Shown piece after piece: positions 1-8,348 of a stretch of DNA of 34,042 bases. Positions within the stretch are counted from its first letter, which is position 1. The number at the start of each line of letters is the position of its first letter. A program made the translations under genes and the position numbers. Source of the DNA: an uncultured Clostridia bacterium (GTDB taxonomy: Bacteria > Bacillota > Clostridia > Saccharofermentanales > DTU023). The stretch is taken from the NCBI GenBank assembly GCA_946220865.1, contig CAMJYM010000017.1, positions 1 to 34,042 on the forward strand, written 5' to 3'. The notes below the pieces were generated by a model that was not told the origin of the DNA, ran no database searches, and saw only the letters and a list, made by a program, of their open reading frames with translations.

Positions 1-176
1 CGGCTTAAGAAAAACAGGAAGTGATGAAGACTCAACTACAAATTTACACACTATTTTGGACTTGACTAAAACCAAAGCAAAGCCATCCACTAGTTGCTAC
101 GTTGCACTAAAGAATGAAACACGCCCAGCACGAAAAAAGCTAAGTCCCCCATTAGTTGTAAAGGTGCCCATGGTGA

Positions 177-311
177 CTGGAGCAAGGCAAGGACAGTATT
201 ATCAAAATGGCCAAACGTAAAGCGCGTGGCTTCCGTCGGTTTAAGAGCTTTCGAACAGCAATTTAACTGGTATCGGCAGGCTAAAGCTGGCTTGCCCTAA
301 GCTTTTTAAGG
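177..311 (+). pseudogene. ISL3-family transposase C-terminal remnant
   Basis: From 177 to the stop at 264-266 the frame reads LEQGKDSIIKMAKRKARGF followed by RRFKSFRTAI. This matches the usual end of ISL3-family transposases, where an asparagine/glutamate-rich segment leads into AKRKARGFRxFxxFRT. A one-base frame change near 260 gives NLTGIGRLKLACP, which resembles the expected last residues (hydrophobic, Gly, Lys-Leu), so a frameshift seems to have broken the tail. Upstream the same frame has several stops, so no intact transposase exists within the window. The motif is seen in the sequence; the family name rests on remembered family patterns. A chance similarity of so short a piece is possible. 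Confidence 0.5.
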
Positions 312-340
312 TTTATTACGCGAAATAATTTCGACAAGAA

Positions 341-471
341 CCCCGTCAGGTCTTGAGTGACCTTTCGCTCACGGTCTTTTCACCGTCAAGGGCGCCTTCG
401 GCACCCGTTCCGGGTTGTACCCTTGACGGTGAAAAGCCAGTGAGCGTCTCTGTAACCAAGACCTGACGGGG
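341..471. repeat. 131-nt two-tier palindrome
   Basis: The outer arms, CCCCGTCAGGTCTT (341-354) and AAGACCTGACGGGG (458-471), are perfect 14-bp inverted repeats. The inner arms (366-392 and 420-446) match over 24 of 27 bases, including an uninterrupted 17-bp stretch (376-392 with 420-436). They are separated from the outer arms by 11 unpaired bases on each side. The 27-base centre holds a small ACCCG-TTC-CGGGT hairpin. No T-tract follows, so it is not a standard intrinsic terminator. It lies between the transposase remnant and gpmI, and may be a miniature palindromic element, an IS-associated structure or an RNA structure. Confidence 0.75.
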
Positions 472-618
472 CAAAACTGTGGTCAAAGTTCCACTGAAAA
501 CAAATTTCTGCTTACACTCAGATGCTCATTTTTGCATTTTCTCCGGCAGGCCGCAGAGTTTTCGCGGTTTTTGCTCATGAACCCAATATCCGCAGTAAGG
601 GGCAAGCAGGCGATAAAC

Positions 619-627
619 TGCTATAAT
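619..627 (+). promoter_or_regulatory. Extended -10 promoter of gpmI
   Basis: TGCTATAAT is an extended -10 element with a perfect TATAAT hexamer. No recognisable -35 box lies 16-18 bp upstream. It ends 20 bp before the ATG at 648. It overlaps the alternative TTG codon at 627, which argues for the ATG start. Confidence 0.6.
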
Positions 628-647
628 TGAGCAGAAAGGCGGTCACT

Positions 648-2273
648 ATGTCAAAAGAAATCAAATTAAATCGTTTTCATCTGGCAGAGGGTGTGAAGCC
701 TCTGCTTCTCGTCGTCATGGATGGTGTGGGCTGGACTACCCAGGATCATGGCAATGCGGTCCTCCATGCGAATATTCCCACACTGCGTGCCCTGGCAGAA
801 AAGGGGCCTTTCCGTACGCTTAAGGCTCACGGCACAGCTGTAGGCTTGCCCGGCGATGGCGATATGGGCAATTCCGAGGTCGGTCACAATGCGCTGGGCA
901 GTGGTCAGATTTACGCTCAGGGCGCTAAACTGGTCAATCTCTCGCTTGAAGATGGGAGCATTTTCCAGTCGGATTGCTGGAAGCAGCTCATCGCTCATGT
1001 GGGTGCAAAGGGAACGCTGCATTTTCTTGGCCTGCTCTCCGACGGCAATGTTCACTCTCACATCAAGCACCTGGAAGCCCTGATGACTCAGGCCAAGAAG
1101 GAAGGGGTCAAACGCGTTGCAGTGCATATCCTCCTGGACGGCCGTGATGTCGGTGCACAGACTTCACTGACTTATGTCGATGAGCTTGAAGCTTTTATGG
1201 CCGGACTCAACGATGAGAGTTTCTCAAGCTTTATCGCCTCTGGCGGCGGTCGTATGCTCATCACCATGGATCGCTACGAAGCAGACTGGGGCATGGTTGA
1301 AAAAGGCTGGCACACCCATGTCCTGGGTGAGGCTCCGCAGTTTGCCTCGGCGCGCAAGGCCATTTTGGCGGCCCGCAAAGCTGATCCTGAAATTTCCGAC
1401 CAGTACCTGCCGGCTTTCGTGGTGGCCCGTGACGGCAAAGCTCTGGCTCCAGTGAAGGACGGCGATTCCTTTGTGCTTTTTAATTTCCGTGGTGACCGTG
1501 CTCTGGAGATTTCCCGGGCATTTGAGGGAGGGTCTGAATTTAAGGCCTTTGACCGTGTCCGAGTGCCGGATGTTTTTTATGCCGGGATGCTCGAGTATGA
1601 CGGAGATTTGCATATACCGAAGCATTATCTGGTCAATCCTCCGAAAATCCGCTATACCTTGTCGGAACAGTTGATCGCGCACGGAATTGCCGAATATGCG
1701 GTTTCAGAAACCCAGAAATATGGCCATGTGACCTACTTCTGGAATGGCAACCGCCTGGAGAAGTTCAGCGAAGAGCTGGAGGACTGGGATGAGATTTCCA
1801 GCGATCTGGTGACTTTCGATAAAAAGCCCTGGATGAAAGCCTATGAGATTACCGAAAAACTCATAGCGGCGATGGAGCAGGGAAAATACGGCTTTATTCG
1901 CTGTAATTTCCCCAATGGCGATATGGTCGGCCACACGGGAAATTACGATGCAGCTGTCATTGCCATCGAAACGGTCGATCTATGCCTGGCCAGACTGGAG
2001 GCCGCCTGTGACGCGGCGGGCTACAGTATGATGGTGCTGGCCGATCACGGCAACTGCGATGAAATGGAGATGCCGCGGAAAAAAGATAGTGACCCGATCG
2101 TGCCCAAGACCTCGCACACCCTGGCGCCGGTACCTTTTGCGCTCTATGGTGTGGAGGGAGTTCGCTTCAGGGAGGGCGATTTTGGCCTGGCCAATGTGGC
2201 AGCTACTGTTGCCGACCTGCTGCGTATTGAGCCGAACGAGCACTGGGAACCTTCGACCATAGAGATCAAATAA
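648..2273 (+). CDS. gpmI: 2,3-bisphosphoglycerate-independent phosphoglycerate mutase
   Basis: Cytoplasmic glycolytic enzyme interconverting 3- and 2-phosphoglycerate, a two-metal member of the alkaline phosphatase superfamily. The 541-residue product has the first metal aspartate in VVMDGVGW (about D25), the phosphoserine motif GDMGNSEVGH (about S76), GNVHSH (about 134-138), LDGRD (about 163-167), FNFRGDRA and the C-terminal ADHGNCDEM with a later SHT. It is somewhat longer than the roughly 510-residue form common in bacteria and looks full-length. I chose the ATG at 648 because an AAAGGCGG ribosome site precedes it and because the in-frame TTG at 627 lies inside the promoter. It appears to be monocistronic: the next gene has its own candidate promoter and there is no strong terminator. 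Confidence 0.97.
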   Translation: MSKEIKLNRFHLAEGVKPLLLVVMDGVGWTTQDHGNAVLHANIPTLRALAEKGPFRTLKAHGTAVGLPGDGDMGNSEVGHNALGSGQIYAQGAKLVNLSLEDGSIFQSDCWKQLIAHVGAKGTLHFLGLLSDGNVHSHIKHLEALMTQAKKEGVKRVAVHILLDGRDVGAQTSLTYVDELEAFMAGLNDESFSSFIASGGGRMLITMDRYEADWGMVEKGWHTHVLGEAPQFASARKAILAARKADPEISDQYLPAFVVARDGKALAPVKDGDSFVLFNFRGDRALEISRAFEGGSEFKAFDRVRVPDVFYAGMLEYDGDLHIPKHYLVNPPKIRYTLSEQLIAHGIAEYAVSETQKYGHVTYFWNGNRLEKFSEELEDWDEISSDLVTFDKKPWMKAYEITEKLIAAMEQGKYGFIRCNFPNGDMVGHTGNYDAAVIAIETVDLCLARLEAACDAAGYSMMVLADHGNCDEMEMPRKKDSDPIVPKTSHTLAPVPFALYGVEGVRFREGDFGLANVAATVADLLRIEPNEHWEPSTIEIK

Positions 2274-2316
2274 GTTTTCCAGAAGCCCGGTTGCGCTGTT
2301 CTCTTTACCGCGGATC

Positions 2317-2325
2317 TGCTAAGAT
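2317..2325 (+). promoter_or_regulatory. Candidate extended -10 promoter
   Basis: TGCTAAGAT is an extended -10 element 44 bp after the gpmI stop and about 98 bp before the ATG at 2423. No good -35 is visible. It has the same pattern as other starts in the window. Confidence 0.4.
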
Positions 2326-2422
2326 AAACAAAAGTATATCGCGCGGTTTCAGGCTGCAAGCACCTGTCAGAAACAGGCTATGTGTTTCTTTGAGCGCCGC
2401 GACAGGATTGAGGTGTTTTGAA

Positions 2423-3220
2423 ATGCCACAAAATAATCAGTTTCCTCGACATGCACAAAATGGGGGGAATGGCCCTTATCAAGCTTATCAACAGCAGGCC
2501 GGAGGCGCCCCTGAACAAGCGCCTCGTGTGGATCAGCGCAGCGGCGGAGGACACCCGCTGCGTGCACCTGAAAGAACCGGCTATCCGATGCCGGGTTCTG
2601 TTCAGCCGCAGATGCAGCGTGCCGGGTCTCAGATAAAAGCGGATTCCGCTCGCAGGGGGATGAGGCCGCAGAGCGGTTCTTACTCTTCCTATGGCAGTGG
2701 AAAAGCACAAGAGAACGCTTTCTCCGGAACTCAGAATAGTCGTGGCAGCGGCCAGCGTGAGGACTATGCCAGTTCATACGCAGCACAGGCCAACGCCTAT
2801 AGCGGCGCTTATCAGCAGAGAATGCAGCCCGCTCCTTATGAAGATTCTTATGGGCGTTCGTCTGCAGCCCAGGGAAGCTTTGATCCCTATGCAGATCCTT
2901 ATGCCGATCCCTATGGTCAGCCTGCTGCGCAGGGGCCTTATGACCCTTACGCGGAGTCTTATGCTTCGTCGGCTGCCTCGAATCGTCATGCAGATCCATA
3001 CGATCCCTATGCCGATCCATACGCCGATCCATACGCCGATCCCTATGCCGATCCTTACCAGCGTGATGCTTATGGCGGAGGGGTTTATAACAACACCCTC
3101 GGTGGGGATCCTTATGAGTCCTATCCGCAAAAAAGCACTTTCAGCAAGTGGATTCCTACGATCCTTTCGGGAGTTGTTTTCCTTGCCTGTGTGATTATGC
3201 TCCTGCTGCTTCTGCGCTAA
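2423..3220 (+). CDS. Tail-anchored low-complexity protein with Asp-Pro-Tyr repeats
   Basis: I recognise no catalytic family. The 265-residue product is rich in Gln, Gly, Ser, Pro, Tyr and Ala and looks largely disordered. Between about residues 150 and 215 it carries runs of DPYA repeats. It ends in one hydrophobic helix (about residues 243-264, WIPTILSGVVFLACVIML...) followed by a single Arg, the arrangement of a C-terminally anchored protein with its long N-terminal part in the cytoplasm. The ATG at 2423 was chosen because GAGGTG precedes it by 7 bases; upstream in-frame sequence lacks such a site. It lies 36 bp before the acyltransferase and may be co-transcribed with it. The function is unknown; a membrane-tethered scaffold is a guess. 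Confidence 0.75.
   Translation: MPQNNQFPRHAQNGGNGPYQAYQQQAGGAPEQAPRVDQRSGGGHPLRAPERTGYPMPGSVQPQMQRAGSQIKADSARRGMRPQSGSYSSYGSGKAQENAFSGTQNSRGSGQREDYASSYAAQANAYSGAYQQRMQPAPYEDSYGRSSAAQGSFDPYADPYADPYGQPAAQGPYDPYAESYASSAASNRHADPYDPYADPYADPYADPYADPYQRDAYGGGVYNNTLGGDPYESYPQKSTFSKWIPTILSGVVFLACVIMLLLLLR
2990..3058 (+). repeat. In-frame 12-nt tandem repeat (DPYA coding)
   Basis: Sixty-nine bases made of GCN-GAT-CCN-TAY units, one copy lacking the Ala codon, coding repeated A-D-P-Y. Third positions vary slightly, so the array is not a very recent slippage product. A shorter related run lies at about 2881-2912. Confidence 0.85.
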
Positions 3221-3256
3221 TGGCTTTGCAGCTCTGAATCTTTCGGAGGCCGGCGC

Positions 3257-5554
3257 ATGACGCAGACTCACGTCCAGCAGCGACATCTCAGCGCCTTTGA
3301 TTTTTTTCGCGCGCTCTTTTTGCTCGGGGTCTTTTTCTTTCATTTGGACCGCGGGCATTTTCCTTTTGGCTATTTAGGCGTCGTTGGTTTCTGCTGTCTG
3401 GCAGGTTTTTTAAGCATGCGCGCCCTCCTGCTGGAAAAAGAGGGTCAGCTGCCTGCACGGACGATCAGACAAAGCCTTCTCAGCCGCATCGAGAAACTCT
3501 GGCCGCCGCTGCTCCTGATGCTGGTGACGGTCGCCGTCCTCATGATCGTTTTCTTCCCGGCTTTCCTCGATAATTTCGGGCAGCAGTTGCGCTCATCGGT
3601 CCTGGGATATAACAATATCTGGCAGATTATTCATGGCGAATCCTATTTTGAGGGACAGGGTTATCTCAAACCTCTGACGCACCTCTGGGCTCTTTCCCTG
3701 GAGATGCAGTTTTATTTGCTCTTCATCCTTTTCGTTCGCAGCAGCTACAGAAAAGATTATAAAGGCTTCTGGATCTGCGAATTTCTGCTGATCTCCGTTC
3801 TCTCCTATGTTGCTTTGCTGCTCTTTGACGAACCCGGTCTGGATCCGACTCGAGTGTATTATGGCCTCGATACAAGGCTTTTCAGCTTTACTCTGGGCAG
3901 TGCGGGTGCGCTTTTAGCCGTCAGGACAAAGACTGCGGAGACTTCTACGGAAAAAAAGAGTTACAGCCGGCTTCGCGATGGTCTGTTGATTTTCCTCACA
4001 CTTTTGCTGGTTTCAGCCTTCTTTCTGCCTGTCGATAATGCCCTCATGATTCGCTACGGCCTCATGATTTACAGCCTTCTCTGTACGGCAGTGCTCTGCC
4101 TGAGCTGCCGGGGCGGGGGCCTTTTTGAAAAAATCGGTCGATGGGCCCCTGTCGCTGGTCTTGCCCGCCGCAGCTATGGCCTCTATCTCTGGCATTTTCC
4201 TTTTTTTGCGCTCAGCGAACGTTTCCTTGCCAATGTGCAGATGCCATTGCTGCTTTTTTATGCTTTTGAAATCAGCGGAGCCCTCTTTATCAGCGAGCTG
4301 GCCTACATGCTCAATACCGCCCTGTTCCGGCAAAGGTCCTCCAGGACGAAAAATACGAGCGGAAGTGTATCTCCCATCAGGTCCAAAGCTGTATCCCCCA
4401 ATGGCAAAAAAGCTGTGCCGGGCTCTGATGGCGCGGTAAGCTCTGGTGGCGAAAGGAGCGCCCTGTCCCGGCCTAAGCTCCTGCAACGTGTTTTATCTCT
4501 GCTTCTGGCCATCTTGCTGCTTGCTCTGCCCTGGCAGGAACTCTATCGTCTGCGTGGCGGCGAGGATTTTCGCAAGATCGAAGCTCAGCTGGCAGAACGG
4601 GAATCGATCTTAGCCGAGAAGCGCAAAGGGCTCCGCGAAGCTGCAGAAGGCCGTCGGGGAGCTTTGAGCGATGCAGATGAAACGGTGGAGCAGCAGGGAG
4701 CGGAAGAGGGGCCTGCCGTGAAGAAGAATCCTGAAAACAGCCCTTTACCCGGAAACAGCGAGATTCGCCCCGGAGAAACACGAAAACAGCCAGCCGATGG
4801 GACAGAGCCTAAGGGCGGCAAGCCCGGAGTGACGGCCAAGAAGGGCAGATCTACCCCGGACAGCAAACCGACAGGTCCCAACGGTCACCCTCTGCGCGGG
4901 CGCTTAAAGCTTCCGGCAAGGCCAAAACTCAGTGAAGAAGAACAGTGGACCCTGGAAGCTGTGGAAAAAGATATCACGGCTTTTGCGGAGTATGGCGAAG
5001 CCTATAAAATCGATTTAAAGGATTTTGAGCGCTATCGACACCTACCTCTGAGCATGATAGGGGATTCGGTTTCGGTGATTGCCGGTTACGCCATGGATCC
5101 CTACCTGCCGGGACTCTACCTGGATGCTAAATCCAATCGCCAGACGAATGAAGCTTTTGCGCACTATCAAAGCCTGGTGCAGGATAAGATGCTCGGTGAG
5201 ATGCTCGTTATGGCCCTTGGTACGAATGGCGACATTGATGAGGATAATCTCGAAAAGGTCTGGAAGGCTCTCGATGGTAAGCCCATGCTCTTACTCACCA
5301 TCGTTTTGCCCTATGCCGGCCAGGAAAAAGAGCGCAACGACGCGCTGAGGCATTTTGCCAAAACTCACGATCAAGTTTGGCTGGTGGAGTGGAACCGCTA
5401 TGCGAAAAGTCATCCGGAATTTTTCCAGGAGGATGCCATTCATCCTTCCACGGAAGGCTGCAAGGCCTTCTGCCAGCTGATTACAGCGAAGGTTGTGGAA
5501 GTGCTGAGGCTCTATGAAGACAGCGCTTTGCTCGAAATAAAAAAAGCAAGTTAG
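3257..5554 (+). CDS. OatA-like acyltransferase with C-terminal SGNH domain
   Basis: Probably transfers acetyl groups across the membrane onto peptidoglycan or another surface polymer. The N-terminal part (about residues 10-355) is an acyltransferase-3 membrane domain of about ten helices. It starts with AFDFFRALFLLGVFFFHL, where the conserved His lies, and includes YGLYLWHFP. A further helix lies near 411-430. A charged, Pro/Gly/Lys-rich linker (about 440-575) leads to an SGNH hydrolase domain with the nucleophile motif MIGDSV (about 601), GTNG (about 655) and the Asp/His motif DAIHP (about 727). This two-domain order and the 765-residue length fit the OatA type. A GGAGG site lies 8 bases before the ATG. 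The exact acceptor cannot be read from the sequence. Confidence 0.88.
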   Translation: MTQTHVQQRHLSAFDFFRALFLLGVFFFHLDRGHFPFGYLGVVGFCCLAGFLSMRALLLEKEGQLPARTIRQSLLSRIEKLWPPLLLMLVTVAVLMIVFFPAFLDNFGQQLRSSVLGYNNIWQIIHGESYFEGQGYLKPLTHLWALSLEMQFYLLFILFVRSSYRKDYKGFWICEFLLISVLSYVALLLFDEPGLDPTRVYYGLDTRLFSFTLGSAGALLAVRTKTAETSTEKKSYSRLRDGLLIFLTLLLVSAFFLPVDNALMIRYGLMIYSLLCTAVLCLSCRGGGLFEKIGRWAPVAGLARRSYGLYLWHFPFFALSERFLANVQMPLLLFYAFEISGALFISELAYMLNTALFRQRSSRTKNTSGSVSPIRSKAVSPNGKKAVPGSDGAVSSGGERSALSRPKLLQRVLSLLLAILLLALPWQELYRLRGGEDFRKIEAQLAERESILAEKRKGLREAAEGRRGALSDADETVEQQGAEEGPAVKKNPENSPLPGNSEIRPGETRKQPADGTEPKGGKPGVTAKKGRSTPDSKPTGPNGHPLRGRLKLPARPKLSEEEQWTLEAVEKDITAFAEYGEAYKIDLKDFERYRHLPLSMIGDSVSVIAGYAMDPYLPGLYLDAKSNRQTNEAFAHYQSLVQDKMLGEMLVMALGTNGDIDEDNLEKVWKALDGKPMLLLTIVLPYAGQEKERNDALRHFAKTHDQVWLVEWNRYAKSHPEFFQEDAIHPSTEGCKAFCQLITAKVVEVLRLYEDSALLEIKKAS

Positions 5555-5599
5555 ATCTCTGTAAAATGCTTGCAAACATATTTTAGAAGACGGCTTTCA

Positions 5600-5608
5600 T
5601 GTTATCAT
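5600..5608 (+). promoter_or_regulatory. Candidate extended -10 promoter
   Basis: TGTTATCAT lies 92 bp upstream of the ATG at 5700, in the 145-bp gap after the acyltransferase gene. No convincing -35 box is present at normal spacing. Confidence 0.4.
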
Positions 5609-5699
5609 AAATACATCACCTGCATTTTGTGCTGCGGCTGACTTTTCTGAGAAGGTTTAGCCTGTGCAACATATGAAGGATAAAGGAGGAAAAGAAAAG

Positions 5700-7607
5700 A
5701 TGATGACCCTTAATAAACGCTTTGCTAAGGCTTGCCTGGCTTTAGTTCTGAGCTTTTTGCTTTTTGTGGGATTGGGTCTGCCCGTCCGTGCGGATCTCCT
5801 GGACGACGCCCTGGCTGCTGTGGATCAATCCATGGCTCAGGATAAAGGTGGTGCAGAAGGCACGCTCAGCTTGAAGCTGGATGCAGAATCTCAGCTGCCC
5901 GAAGCGATCCTGGAGATTTTGAATACGCTCAAACTCAATTATAAGATTCTCGCATCTGTTGGATCGGATCAAGATCTTAAAGCCGATTATGACCTGGAAT
6001 TGACACGCGAAGGGGCTGAAAAAAGCCTGCGCGTCCATGCCTATTCGGTCAATGATGAAATTGTGATTGAAGTTCCGGGTGTGCTGGATAAAGCCCTGCG
6101 TCTCAATGACCAGGCCCTGAAAAATCTGGCCGGACCGGAGCAGGCCGCCAACATGGGCAGTATGAATGAAGCGACCAAGCTTGGCATGAACGCTTCGAAA
6201 ATGTTTATCCTCGCGGCCAAGGATATCCAGAAAAGCACCGCGCAGTATTGGGAAAAACAGGAAGACACGGTCACCAATCTCATGGTGCAGCAAGTTACCG
6301 AGTCACTGAAGACAGAGTCTTACCGTGTTTCTCCGGAAAATATGCCAGCTATGCTGCAGGCCGTGTTGAAGAGCCTCTCAGAAAATGAGGAACTGCGTCA
6401 ATATTATGAAGCGATGCGTGCCGACGCCCAGGCTGAATCGGCTAAGACGACTCCGACGGAGTCTGCTGAGAAAGAGACGACTCCGGCTGAAACGTCTGCC
6501 GAAGCTGAAAACGCTGCCGAAACTGAAGAGGTGAGCTCTTTTGAGTCTGTAAGCGAAGAGTCGGCTCCTGCTGAAGCAGAAACGGCTGCTGAAAGTGAAA
6601 AACCTGTCGAAGCCACGAGTGATGAACTTGAGGACGTTGACGATGACATGGAAGAAGTTGAAGAGGCGATCAAGGATATGCCCAGCTACGATGAGCTGCT
6701 GGAAGAACTTGGGGAAGAGCTGGCCAGTAAAGGCGAAGCCGTTGCCCAACCTCTCCTGCTTTCGCTCTACAAGAGCAGCGAAGGTGAAAACCGCGGTTTA
6801 TCCCTGTTCTTCGGCAACAATCAGGAATATAAGTTCTATGCTGTTGAGACGGCCTTCCAGGCCAACCATGCCTTTGAGCTGAGCTTTTATAACGAGCAAA
6901 AAGAGGGTCTGGAATTCAGCGGGCAATACGTTCTGGATGGCGAAGGTCTGGCCACTGGCGGTTTTGCCCTGCTGGCGAATCACATGCCGCTGCTTAGCGG
7001 TGACTACAGTGGTCTGAATCTGAACAACCCGGAGAACAAGAACGAAGCCTTCCTGAGTGGCACGCTGAATGCTCTCCTCGTTATTCCCGATGACGACGTG
7101 CTTGAGAATATGAGCACGGCAGAGGGTCGGTCGCTCGAAGCCATGAAATCGCAAATGTCGTCCGCACAGCAAGCCGCTCCCCAGACAACCATCAAGATCA
7201 ATTATCTTGGCGAGCTGAAAGAAGATGGGACACAGCATATGGAGATCACCGTGGCCCCTCAGATCGAAGGTCAAGCGATGAAGTTTACCCTGCTGGTCGA
7301 TAACAAACCTTTCAAAGTCGAAGATAAAGATTTCCGCAGTGACTTCCCCAAGGAAGCCTATGATCTCTCGACCTCTGAGGATATGTCTGCCCTCAGTTCC
7401 AACTCTGAGCTCATGCCCAGGCTGATGGAAATTCTCCAGAGCCTTGGTCTGGATAAACTCATGGACGCTGGCAGCGACATGGGAGAGATGCCAGAAGAAA
7501 GCGGCAGCGAAGCCCCGGCGCCGACGGTGATGGAATCCGAATCCGCTGTTACCCCGGACGAAAGCTCTGCCGAAATTCCGGCGGAAACGACCGTTGTCGC
7601 ACCCTGA
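5700..7607 (+). CDS. Secreted acidic protein, unknown family
   Basis: I do not recognise the family. The 635-residue product begins with a classical signal peptide: Lys/Arg residues, the hydrophobic run ALVLSFLLFVGLGLPV, and probable cleavage after VRA near residue 30. There is no lipobox Cys and no later membrane helix, so it is probably released or loosely wall-associated. Residues about 240-330 form a Glu/Ala/Ser/Thr-rich acidic linker ending in an Asp/Glu run. It separates two folded-looking parts, and the C-terminal 45 residues are again Glu/Ser/Pro-rich. The ATG at 5700 was chosen because AAAGGAGG lies 10 bases upstream; in-frame ATGs at 5664 and 5673 lack this. A strong terminator follows directly, so it is likely a single-gene unit. 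Confidence 0.8.
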   Translation: MMTLNKRFAKACLALVLSFLLFVGLGLPVRADLLDDALAAVDQSMAQDKGGAEGTLSLKLDAESQLPEAILEILNTLKLNYKILASVGSDQDLKADYDLELTREGAEKSLRVHAYSVNDEIVIEVPGVLDKALRLNDQALKNLAGPEQAANMGSMNEATKLGMNASKMFILAAKDIQKSTAQYWEKQEDTVTNLMVQQVTESLKTESYRVSPENMPAMLQAVLKSLSENEELRQYYEAMRADAQAESAKTTPTESAEKETTPAETSAEAENAAETEEVSSFESVSEESAPAEAETAAESEKPVEATSDELEDVDDDMEEVEEAIKDMPSYDELLEELGEELASKGEAVAQPLLLSLYKSSEGENRGLSLFFGNNQEYKFYAVETAFQANHAFELSFYNEQKEGLEFSGQYVLDGEGLATGGFALLANHMPLLSGDYSGLNLNNPENKNEAFLSGTLNALLVIPDDDVLENMSTAEGRSLEAMKSQMSSAQQAAPQTTIKINYLGELKEDGTQHMEITVAPQIEGQAMKFTLLVDNKPFKVEDKDFRSDFPKEAYDLSTSEDMSALSSNSELMPRLMEILQSLGLDKLMDAGSDMGEMPEESGSEAPAPTVMESESAVTPDESSAEIPAETTVVAP

Positions 7608-7623
7608 TTCCAGCTGTTGACCG

Positions 7624-7657
7624 GCCCCATTCGGATTGCCTCCGAATGGGGCTTTTT
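7624..7657 (+). terminator. Intrinsic terminator
   Basis: A perfect 12-bp stem (GCCCCATTCGGA with TCCGAATGGGGC), a 5-base loop TTGCC, then TTTTT. It ends only 16 bp before the ATG of the next gene, whose ribosome site (GGAGG, 7664-7668) follows immediately. The exporter operon must be transcribed by read-through or from a promoter inside the upstream gene. Confidence 0.93.
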
Positions 7658-7673
7658 CAAATCCGGAGGAAAG

Positions 7674-8348
7674 ATGAGTACAGTGTTAAAGGAGAAGAGA
7701 CCTTATCTATCGATCAAGGCCCTGGATAAGCGGCTTGGCTCCCGTGAAGTGCTGAAAAATCTCAGCCTGACAGCAAATAAAGGTGAGTGTATTGGTATTT
7801 CCGGCCAGAATGGCTCAGGTAAAACGACCCTGATGAAAGTTCTGGCTTCTGTGCTGCAGGCCGACGGCGGGGAGTTTTCTTCAGGCGGCTGTACGCAGCC
7901 CTTCTCACGGGCCTGGCGTGCCCAGACGTCCTGGGTTCCCCAGGACATTGCCCTTGATCCTGAGCTGACGGTTCTGGATAATCTGCGTTTCTGGGCCGCC
8001 CTCAGCCTGCAGGATGCAGCCTCGCGTCGCGCTTTTATAGAAAACGGTTCTAAAGACCCTTTGATACGATCTTTCCTGAAAGTGAAAGCCGGAAAACTTT
8101 CCGGCGGTATGGCGAGAAGAGCCAATCTCGCGGTTTCTCTCTGTGTGACAGACGGCCTCATCCTTCTTGACGAGCCCTTTGTTGGGGCTGATCAGGAGAG
8201 TTCAGAACTTATGGAAGCCAGAATCCTCGAACTCAGACAAAACGCCTGTATCCTCCTATCCTCGCACGAGCAGGGGCGCCTTGAACGTCTCTGTACACGG
8301 GTGGAACGACTGGAAGATGGCCATTTTTCAAGCGGGGCGGAGCAGTGA
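7674..8348 (+). CDS. ABC transporter ATP-binding protein (exporter type)
   Basis: Nucleotide-binding subunit of 224 residues. Walker A is GQNGSGKTT (about 44-52), followed by a Q-loop region (WVPQDIALDP), the ABC signature LSGGMARRA (about 142), Walker B LILLDEPFVGAD (about 161-172) and the switch His in SSHEQ. The short single-domain form with LSGGM is common in ABC-2 type exporters. I chose the ATG at 7674 because GGAGG lies just upstream; an earlier in-frame start would lie in the terminator. The stop overlaps the GTG of the next gene, giving a three-gene coupled operon with 8345-9589 and 9589-10710. The substrate is unknown. Confidence 0.92.
   Translation: MSTVLKEKRPYLSIKALDKRLGSREVLKNLSLTANKGECIGISGQNGSGKTTLMKVLASVLQADGGEFSSGGCTQPFSRAWRAQTSWVPQDIALDPELTVLDNLRFWAALSLQDAASRRAFIENGSKDPLIRSFLKVKAGKLSGGMARRANLAVSLCVTDGLILLDEPFVGADQESSELMEARILELRQNACILLSSHEQGRLERLCTRVERLEDGHFSSGAEQ

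Noticed and set aside
2..220. Stop-free frame of 72 codons at the left edge
   Set aside because: It overlaps the transposase remnant in another frame, has no recognisable family, and its length is plausible by chance.
627..647. Earlier TTG start for gpmI
   Set aside because: The TTG lies within the TATAAT promoter element and has no ribosome site; the ATG at 648 does.
2774..3358. Long antisense frame rich in Ile/Gly/Arg
   Set aside because: It is the shadow of the DPYA repeat on the other strand and has no independent support.
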